A DNA stretch of 5,624 nucleotides, taken from contig VSNB01000207.1 in NCBI GenBank assembly GCA_009774055.1, positions 1 through 5,624 of the forward strand. Direction: 5' to 3'. The position numbers were made by a program, and so were the translations under genes. Numbering within the stretch: position 1 is the first letter of the stretch; each line of letters starts with the position of its first letter. Below, piece by piece: positions 1 to 3,417 of this stretch. The notes beneath the pieces were generated by a model. It was not told the DNA's origin and did no database searches. It worked only from the letters and a program-made list of their open reading frames with translations. The stretch comes from Clostridiales bacterium (GTDB taxonomy: Bacteria; Bacillota; Clostridia; Oscillospirales; Oscillospiraceae).

Positions 1-130
1 CTGCGGCTTTTTGCCTCGCTGGACAAAAAATCCACTCGCCAATCCGCACTCGTTGAGATATGAAACAGGCTCTAAGGAGGCGGGGCGTTCTCACCCCGTC
101 CCGGAGGCGCAGAACGAAGCGGAGCTTATT

Positions 131-157
131 CAAAAGAGATGCGAAGCATCTTTTTTG
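131..157. terminator. Terminator-like hairpin, possibly bidirectional
   Basis: A 12-bp stem (131-142 with 146-157, one G-T pair) closes on a GAA triloop. The 3' arm contains a run of six T (151-156) and the 5' arm a run of four A, so the plus-strand transcript ends in a U-rich arm and the minus-strand transcript in UCUUUU. It could end a plus-strand gene entering from the left and also the leftward yitT-like gene. The T run lies inside the stem rather than after it, which lowers confidence. Confidence 0.5.
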
Positions 158-166
158 ACACACAGT

Positions 167-192
167 CCCGCCTCCGCTTTTCCGGAGGCGGG
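167..192. terminator. GC-rich hairpin just downstream of the yitT-like gene
   Basis: A perfect 10-bp inverted repeat, CCCGCCTCCG (167-176) and CGGAGGCGGG (183-192), with a six-base loop. It begins 24 bases beyond the stop of the minus-strand gene ending at 216. On the plus strand it is followed by GGTTTT; on the minus strand no T run follows directly, so for the leftward gene it would have to act together with the hairpin at 131-157. It may instead be a repeat-type palindrome. Confidence 0.45.
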
Positions 193-215
193 GGTTTTCG
201 CTTCCGCCCGGTCCG

Positions 216-1100
216 CTAGGACAGCCGCCGGTCAAAGTTGCGGCTGACATGCACGCCCTCCTGGACCACGAAGAAGGCGTCGGGATCGATCTTCCGCAGG
301 GTATCCCGCAGGTCCTCGATCTCGTACTTGTTCATGCACACGCAAAGGATATGGGTGTCCTCGCCGGTGTAGACACCCTTGCCCTCCCAGCGGGTGATGC
401 CCCGGTGGAGGTTCTCCATGATATAGCGGTCGATCTCCTGGCAGTTCTGCTTGGTGAAGATCAGCACCTGGACGGTGACGCTCTGCCGGTGGGCCCGGTC
501 CAGAGCGATGCCGTGGAAGATGGTGTTCAGCACGGAGTAGATCACGACGGGGATGTCGTACATCACCCAGCACAGGGCGAAGAGGACGAGGTTGACCGCT
601 ATGCCGAACTGGCCCACCGTGATCTTGAGGCCTTTCTTGGACATATACAGGCCGATGATGTCCAGCCCGCCGCCGCAGCATCCGCTGGTGAGGGCGATGC
701 CCGTCCCCACGCCAGAGATCACGCCGCCCAGCAGGCAGCTGGTCAGCACATCGTCCACGATGGGCGCGGCGGGGACGGGAATGACGCTGAGGAAGAAGGT
801 ATAGGCCGTGGTACAGATCACGGTGTTGCGGAAGAAGGCTCGTCCCAGACAGCGGTAGGCGAGGACGAACAGGGGGATATTCAGCGCGTAGTAGATCAGG
901 CCCGCCAGGTCGAAGGGCAGGGCTCCGATGCCCAGAAGGCTCAGGACGCCGCTCCGCAGCAGCTGGCAGAAGCCCATCATTCCGCCGGTAATCAGCCCCG
1001 CGGGCACCACGAACAGGTTGATTCCGATGGAATAGACGCACGCGCCCAGAATGGCTACGCCCAGCCGGCCGCCTCGTTTATGCATAGTTGAGTTCAGCAT
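216..1100 (-). CDS. YitT/UPF0750 family membrane protein (DUF161 + DUF2179)
   Basis: An integral membrane protein of 294 residues, typical for the YitT family, whose biochemical role is largely unknown. The N-terminal part (about 14-200) holds five to six hydrophobic segments, with the family hallmarks GLITGG near 35-40 and a glycine-rich SGCCGGGLDIIG near 139-150, where many relatives read TGGTD. The C-terminal 80 residues (about 208-288, from VQVLIFTK to VVQEGVHV) match the soluble DUF2179 domain that follows the membrane part in this family. I chose the ATG at 1100 because AAGGAG lies nine bases upstream; longer in-frame starts at 1127 and 1175 lack such a site, and 1175 would lie upstream of the predicted promoter -10. 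It appears monocistronic. The family is certain enough; the substrate is unknown. Confidence 0.92.
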   Translation of the reverse strand: MLNSTMHKRGGRLGVAILGACVYSIGINLFVVPAGLITGGMMGFCQLLRSGVLSLLGIGALPFDLAGLIYYALNIPLFVLAYRCLGRAFFRNTVICTTAYTFFLSVIPVPAAPIVDDVLTSCLLGGVISGVGTGIALTSGCCGGGLDIIGLYMSKKGLKITVGQFGIAVNLVLFALCWVMYDIPVVIYSVLNTIFHGIALDRAHRQSVTVQVLIFTKQNCQEIDRYIMENLHRGITRWEGKGVYTGEDTHILCVCMNKYEIEDLRDTLRKIDPDAFFVVQEGVHVSRNFDRRLS

Positions 1101-1142
1101 TTTTATTTTCTCCTTATCTTCCGGCATAATCGCCTTCTGGTG

Positions 1143-1171
1143 AGTGTAACAGATTGCCCGTCGTATTGCAA
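1143..1171 (-). promoter_or_regulatory. Promoter of the yitT-like gene
   Basis: Read on the minus strand, TTGCAA (1166-1171) and TACACT (1143-1148) are separated by exactly 17 bases. Each matches its sigma-A consensus hexamer at four of six positions, and TGT just before the -10 gives an extended -10. It lies 42 bases upstream of the ATG at 1100. Position and spacing support it; there is no experimental evidence. Confidence 0.5.
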
Positions 1172-1231
1172 GCATATTTTCAGGAATCCGGGCGGATTTC
1201 GGGCAGAATCCAGAATCGCTCCGGCAAGCAG

Positions 1232-1265
1232 GGCCGGCGGGGCCCTCTCCGCTGTCCTGCCGGCC
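1232..1265. other. GC-rich 12-bp hairpin downstream of the small-gene cassette
   Basis: Positions 1232-1243 pair with 1254-1265 over 12 bp (two G-T pairs), around a ten-base loop. It begins ten bases after the stop of the sigma-like gene and is a likely end of that minus-strand transcript. There is no T run on either side, so it is not a textbook intrinsic terminator. Confidence 0.4.
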
Positions 1266-1274
1266 GCTGACAGG

Positions 1275-1592
1275 TCAAAAGCTGTATTGCAGATACCGCT
1301 TTAATCTCTCCCGGCCCCGGGCCAGGGTCCGGGAGACGGAGGACTTGTGGAGCCCCTTCTCCCGGGCGATCTGGGGGATGGACATGCCCAGGTCGTAGTA
1401 GAGGTGGATCATTTCCGCCTGCTTGTCCGTCAGCTCCATCTCCCGGACCTTCCGCATGTTCCGGCGCAGCCGGGAGAGCTGTTCGCTGTTGTCCTCGCTG
1501 TTTTCCCGCTCCCAGGCGGCCAGGTCCCCGATAAATTCGTTGTCCCGCCTGGTGATGGCCCGCTGGGGCGCGCTATACCGCCCGGCGGCCAT
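1275..1592 (-). CDS. Small sigma-70 region-4-like HTH protein
   Basis: A 105-residue protein. Residues about 53-101 (LTDKQAEMIHLYYDLGMS, then IPQIAREKGLHKSSVSRTLA and a basic tail) look like the region-4 helix-turn-helix of sigma-70 factors, the part that binds -35 elements. There is no region 2, so it cannot melt promoters as an ordinary sigma factor does. It may be a DNA-binding regulator, or one half of a split sigma factor. The N-terminal half is charged and probably helical. The start is the ATG at 1592, with AGGAGG ten bases upstream. It overlaps the end of the preceding gene by 20 bases, implying translational coupling. Small sigma-70-like HTH proteins of this kind are frequent in Clostridia prophages and integrative elements. 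The fold is fairly sure; the function is unknown. Confidence 0.8.
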   Translation of the reverse strand: MAAGRYSAPQRAITRRDNEFIGDLAAWERENSEDNSEQLSRLRRNMRKVREMELTDKQAEMIHLYYDLGMSIPQIAREKGLHKSSVSRTLARGRERLKRYLQYSF

Positions 1593-1803
1593 GGCCGTGA
1601 TACCTCCTGTCGTAGTACCGCTCCAGCACCAGGGCGGTTTCCCGGGTTTCCCGATAGAGAATGTTCAGGTCCCGGATGCGCTGGTCCAGCTTGGCCTTCT
1701 CCGTCGGGGAGGCGGAGCGGGCCTCGTCCTTCAGGGCGACGATCCGCAGGCGGATCAGGTCCGCGCTGTGGCGGTAAGACGCCGCCATCCGCAGCAGGGT
1801 CAT
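1573..1803 (-). CDS. Small helical protein of unknown function
   Basis: A 76-residue protein starting MTLLRMAASYRHSADLIRLR. The sequence is almost wholly charged and helix-forming and probably makes two antiparallel helices (roughly 3-28 and 33-66), ending in YYDRRYHGHGRRAV. I recall similar short proteins (MTLL...YR.SA..LR...ERYY) as uncharacterised members of Clostridia accessory cassettes, often beside a sigma-like HTH protein; this is from memory, not a search. The start is the ATG at 1803, with GGAGGT six bases upstream. It overlaps the stop of the zinc-ribbon gene as ATGA, and its own 3' end overlaps the sigma-like gene, so the three are surely co-translated. A longer in-frame reading from 1941 would run through the zinc-ribbon gene in another frame and is rejected. 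The function is unknown. Confidence 0.7.
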   Translation of the reverse strand: MTLLRMAASYRHSADLIRLRIVALKDEARSASPTEKAKLDQRIRDLNILYRETRETALVLERYYDRRYHGHGRRAV

Positions 1804-1997
1804 CTGCCCACCTCCCCCAGCCGCCGGCAGAAAGCCGGCGCGCCTGCCAGCCAGCCTGCGGCGCAGTTCCCGCAGAGGGTCCGGCCTGCCGCCCGCCAGC
1901 AGATTTCCCCCCGGTACAGCTCTCCGCCGCACATCCGGCACTCCCCCGCGGGGAAGGCCCGCTGGCTGTCCCGGCGCCTCTTATGTACGATCCTCAA
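1800..1997 (-). CDS. Small zinc-ribbon protein with a TTG start
   Basis: A 65-residue basic protein with two CxxC pairs (Cys20/Cys23 in CRMCGG and Cys42/Cys45 in CGNC) about 18 residues apart. This is a zinc-ribbon-like arrangement that probably binds one zinc ion. Extra cysteines lie at 33 and 57. The start is inferred as the TTG at 1997 because a perfect AGGAGG lies eight bases upstream (2006-2011). The in-frame ATG at 2075 would extend the gene through the tRNA promoter and has no such site. The stop overlaps the next gene's ATG (ATGA). It is the first gene of the cassette. Its role is unknown; partners could be nucleic acid or protein. Confidence 0.68.
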   Translation of the reverse strand: MRIVHKRRRDSQRAFPAGECRMCGGELYRGEICWRAAGRTLCGNCAAGWLAGAPAFCRRLGEVGR

Positions 1998-2027
1998 AAA
2001 AAATTCCTCCTGATTGAAAAATTTAGG

Positions 2028-2056
2028 TTGACAAATGGGAGAAAGTCTGCTATTAT
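2028..2056 (+). promoter_or_regulatory. Promoter of the tRNA-Thr/tRNA-Tyr operon
   Basis: A perfect -35 TTGACA (2028-2033), a 17-base spacer and a -10 of TATTAT (2051-2056, five of six) make a very strong sigma-A promoter. It should start transcription near 2063, about 13 bases before the first tRNA. It is the only convincing promoter upstream of the two tRNA genes. Confidence 0.85.
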
Positions 2057-2075
2057 ACGATTCGTCGCTAATCAT

Positions 2076-2151
2076 GCTGGTATAGCTCAGTTGGTAGAGC
2101 AGCTGATTTGTAATCAGCAGGTCGGGGGTTCGAGTCCGTCTACCAGCTCCA
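2076..2151 (+). tRNA. tRNA-Thr (anticodon TGT)
   Basis: A full cloverleaf reads out: acceptor stem GCTGGTA with TACCAGC, D arm GCTC/GAGC, anticodon stem GCTGA/TCAGC around loop TTTGTAA (anticodon TGT at 2109-2111), T loop TTCGAGT, and an encoded CCA end (2149-2151). The T stem is imperfect: GGGGG faces CCGTC, giving one G-G mismatch and one G-T pair. It decodes ACA and related threonine codons. It is the first gene of a two-tRNA transcript. Confidence 0.97.
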
Positions 2152-2186
2152 CCTTCTCCTCTGAGTGACAGCCTACAACTGCATAT

Positions 2187-2271
2187 GGGAGCGTTCCCGA
2201 GTGGCCAAAGGGGGCAGACTGTAAATCTGTTGTCGATGACTTCGGTGGTTCGAATCCACCCGCTCCCACCA
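2187..2271 (+). tRNA. tRNA-Tyr (anticodon GTA)
   Basis: A class II tRNA of 85 bases: acceptor GGGAGCG pairs with CGCTCCC, anticodon stem GCAGA/TCTGT encloses CTGTAAA (anticodon GTA at 2221-2223), a long variable arm follows, then T stem GGTGG/CCACC around TTCGAAT, and an encoded ACCA end. It lies 35 bases after tRNA-Thr, with no promoter between and a terminator two bases downstream, so the two are one transcript processed into separate tRNAs. Confidence 0.98.
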
Positions 2272-2272
2272 A

Positions 2273-2311
2273 GAAGAAAGCTGTGCCGTTGGCGCGGCTT
2301 TCTTCCTTTTT
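2273..2311 (+). terminator. Intrinsic terminator of the tRNA operon
   Basis: A 15-bp stem (2273-2287 with 2291-2305, two G-T pairs) around a GTT triloop is followed by C and then five T (2307-2311). It begins right after the CCA of tRNA-Tyr. This is a textbook Rho-independent terminator for the plus strand; the minus-strand reading has no T run. Confidence 0.92.
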
Positions 2312-2351
2312 GCGGGGGCAGGCGTCCGCCCGCTGCACCCCTGAGGGGCGG

Positions 2352-2411
2352 TTAAATTTCAATCCACTGCAAGTCCGAAAAAAATTTCAGCTGTCCGCCC
2401 GAAAAATCCAT
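2352..2411 (-). pseudogene. Doubtful 19-codon ORF behind the leftward promoter (possible remnant)
   Basis: The frame encodes MDFSGGQLKFFSDLQWIEI and then stops. It lies about 47 bases downstream of the expected start of the leftward transcript and just behind AAAGGAG (2414-2420). Only two bases separate that site from the ATG, too few for efficient initiation, and no better-placed start is visible. It may be a short leader peptide, or the truncated 5' end of a gene lost by deletion. I recognise no family. Confidence 0.2.
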
Positions 2412-2464
2412 ATCTCCTTTCTTTTTGATTAATAATTTCAGAAACACTGTCCTTTGCGAGACAT

Positions 2465-2493
2465 ATACTAGCACGTTTGTTTCGAGATGTCAA
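2465..2493 (-). promoter_or_regulatory. Leftward promoter in the repressor control region
   Basis: On the minus strand a perfect TTGACA (2488-2493) is followed after 17 bases by TAGTAT (2465-2470, four of six), and the spacer ends in TGC, giving an extended -10. Expected start near 2458. No solid gene lies downstream before the tRNA operon, whose genes are on the opposite strand, so the product of this promoter is unknown. Confidence 0.6.
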
Positions 2494-2496
2494 GAG

Positions 2497-2511
2497 GAAA
2501 TTTAGAATTTC
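2497..2511. promoter_or_regulatory. Candidate operator: inverted repeat GAAATT-TAG-AATTTC
   Basis: A perfect 6-bp inverted repeat with a three-base centre sits midway between the two -35 boxes (2488-2493 and 2514-2519). A similar half-site, AAATTTC, recurs at 2519-2525 within the rightward promoter. A dimeric XRE-type repressor bound here could control both promoters. The repressor encoded at 2574 is the obvious candidate ligand, by proximity only. Confidence 0.45.
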
Positions 2512-2513
2512 TG

Positions 2514-2542
2514 TTGACAAATTTCATGATTCCATATATTCT
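2514..2542 (+). promoter_or_regulatory. Rightward promoter of the S24 repressor gene
   Basis: A perfect TTGACA (2514-2519), a 17-base spacer and TATTCT (2537-2542, four of six) place the start near 2549, about 25 bases before the repressor's ATG. The candidate operator lies directly upstream, so the gene probably regulates itself. Confidence 0.65.
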
Positions 2543-2573
2543 ATACGTATCAAGGAAGAGGGGGGCCTCCAAC

Positions 2574-3329
2574 ATGAGTTTTGGAAAGAGACTTCGGGAC
2601 CGGCGGAAAGAGCTGGGCTACAGCCAGGGAGAGCTGGCGGAGAAGCTGGGCGTCAGTCTGTCCGCCGTCAGCAATTATGAGAACGGGCTGAACGCCATGC
2701 GGGAGGACGTGCTGCTGCGTCTGTTCCGGGTGCTGGACGTGGAGCCCAACTATTTATATCAGGACGACTTCTCCGGCAGGAGCTTTACCTGCTCGGTGGA
2801 GGAGGAGCGCCTGGTGAAGGCGTACCGCACCCTGCGCCTGCCGGGGAAGCAGACCCTGCGGGCCATGGCGGACGCCCTGACCGCCTATCAGGCGGACCTG
2901 GACGCGGACCGGCCCGAGGAGGAGATCCGGCAGATTCCCCTCTACCGCAATCCGGCGGCGGCGGGCTATGCCTCCCCGGTGTTCGGCGAGGACTTCGACT
3001 ATATCGACGTGACCGGGGATACGCCCCGGGGGGCGGAATTCGCGGTGCGCATCCAGGGGGACTCCATGGAGCCCTATATCCTGGACGGGTCCATCGTCTA
3101 TGTGAACCGGGACCCCCTGACCAACGGGGACGTGGGGATCTTCTGCGTGGACGGGGAAATGCTGTGCAAGCAGTATGTCCGGGACCCCCTGGGGATCGTG
3201 TACCTGTTCTCCCTGAACCGGGCCAGGGCGGACGCGGACGTGGTGCTGCCCCGGGACAGCGGGCGGACCATGGTGTGCTTCGGCCGGGCGCTGCTGAGCG
3301 CGCGTCCGAAGATGCCGGGCGCGCGGTAG
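2574..3329 (+). CDS. XRE-family repressor with S24 (LexA/CI-like) peptidase domain
   Basis: A 251-residue repressor. Residues about 4-61 form an XRE/Cro-CI helix-turn-helix (RRKELGYSQGELAEKLGVSL, then SAVSNYENG). Residues about 120-240 form an S24 peptidase domain with catalytic Ser164 in GDSMEP and Lys199 in MLCKQ. An Ala130-Gly131 bond 34 residues before the serine matches the LexA/CI self-cleavage geometry. In this family, RecA filaments formed on DNA damage trigger self-cleavage and derepression. The start is the ATG at 2574, behind a purine-rich GGAAGAGGGGGG; a longer frame from 2487 would begin upstream of the promoter. Such proteins are common as repressors of prophages and integrative elements, but some are free-standing stress regulators. 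The XRE-type HTH argues against it being LexA itself. No element genes are visible beside it. Confidence 0.9.
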   Translation: MSFGKRLRDRRKELGYSQGELAEKLGVSLSAVSNYENGLNAMREDVLLRLFRVLDVEPNYLYQDDFSGRSFTCSVEEERLVKAYRTLRLPGKQTLRAMADALTAYQADLDADRPEEEIRQIPLYRNPAAAGYASPVFGEDFDYIDVTGDTPRGAEFAVRIQGDSMEPYILDGSIVYVNRDPLTNGDVGIFCVDGEMLCKQYVRDPLGIVYLFSLNRARADADVVLPRDSGRTMVCFGRALLSARPKMPGAR

Positions 3330-3363
3330 GACGGAAAAAAAGCTACCCAAAAGCGGGGGTTTG

Positions 3364-3372
3364 TGATAGAAT
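3364..3372 (+). promoter_or_regulatory. Possible extended -10 promoter of the lipoprotein/response regulator operon
   Basis: TGATAGAAT gives an extended TGn motif and a -10 with five of six matches (TAGAAT, 3367-3372). The hexamer at -35 spacing (TACCCA, 3344-3349) is poor. The start would be near 3379, about 39 bases before the lipoprotein ATG. No terminator separates this from the repressor gene, so read-through is also possible. Confidence 0.4.
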
Positions 3373-3417
3373 GCAGCAGGATGCTACCTGTTGACCGGGA
3401 GAGGAGGCGGGCCATAT

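Larger units (their letters stand above)
1..215. other. Non-coding left end with several GC-rich hairpins
   Basis: I see no credible gene here: the open frames lack a ribosome binding site and resemble nothing I know. The stretch is structured. A hairpin pairs 79-85 with 94-100 (7 bp with one G-T, loop CGTTCTCA). A 12-bp stem pairs 131-142 with 146-157, and a perfect 10-bp stem pairs 167-176 with 183-192. The heptamer GGAGGCG occurs at 77, 103 and 184, and its complement lies within 167-176. The layout suits an intergenic repeat or the terminator region between an upstream plus-strand gene outside the window and the minus-strand yitT-like gene. Whether it is repeated in the genome cannot be seen from one copy. 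Confidence 0.5.
2312..2573. promoter_or_regulatory. Intergenic control region between the tRNA operon and the S24 repressor gene
   Basis: No solid gene lies here. From 2350 on, the region is markedly more AT-rich than its neighbours. It contains two divergent promoters, an inverted repeat between them, five copies of AATTTC on the plus strand (2355, 2383, 2434, 2506, 2520), and a minus-strand Shine-Dalgarno sequence (AAAGGAG, 2414-2420). The left part (2312-2350) is GC-rich with a CCGCCC/GGGCGG-type inverted repeat. The whole resembles the operator region of a phage- or ICE-type repressor. Confidence 0.6.

Noticed and set aside
11..247. 78-residue plus-strand ORF at the left end
   Set aside because: No ribosome binding site, runs through three hairpins and the end of the yitT-like gene, and has no recognisable sequence.
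249..1091. Long plus-strand ORF opposite the yitT-like gene
   Set aside because: It is a shadow frame caused by high GC at third positions. The minus-strand frame has clear membrane segments, family motifs, RBS and promoter.
1803..1941. N-terminal extension of the 76-residue helical protein from an ATG at 1941
   Set aside because: The extra 46 residues are a frame-shifted reading of the zinc-ribbon gene; the ATG at 1803 has a strong GGAGGT and the ATGA coupling.
1347..2168. Plus-strand 273-residue ORF ending in AGIAQLVEQLICNQQVGGSS
   Set aside because: It runs antisense to the three small cassette genes and ends by translating tRNA-Thr, giving the familiar false IAQLVEQ string. It has no ribosome binding site and is proline/serine-rich shadow sequence.
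2076..2271. Integration site (att) of a mobile element at the tRNA genes
   Set aside because: A CI-like repressor next to tRNAs suggests it, but I found no second copy of either tRNA 3' end and no integrase gene in the window.
2114..2362. Minus-strand 82-residue ORF containing GGFEPPKSSTTDLQSAPFG and VDGLEPPTC
   Set aside because: It is the antisense translation of the two tRNA genes, a well-known class of false protein (GFEPPTPRS-type strings). The DNA is fully explained by tRNA-Thr and tRNA-Tyr.
2465..2493. Clostridial LexA (SOS) box in the CGAAACAAACG stretch of the leftward promoter spacer
   Set aside because: It only partly resembles the Gram-positive SOS consensus and lacks the needed dyad symmetry (AAAC repeated directly rather than inverted).
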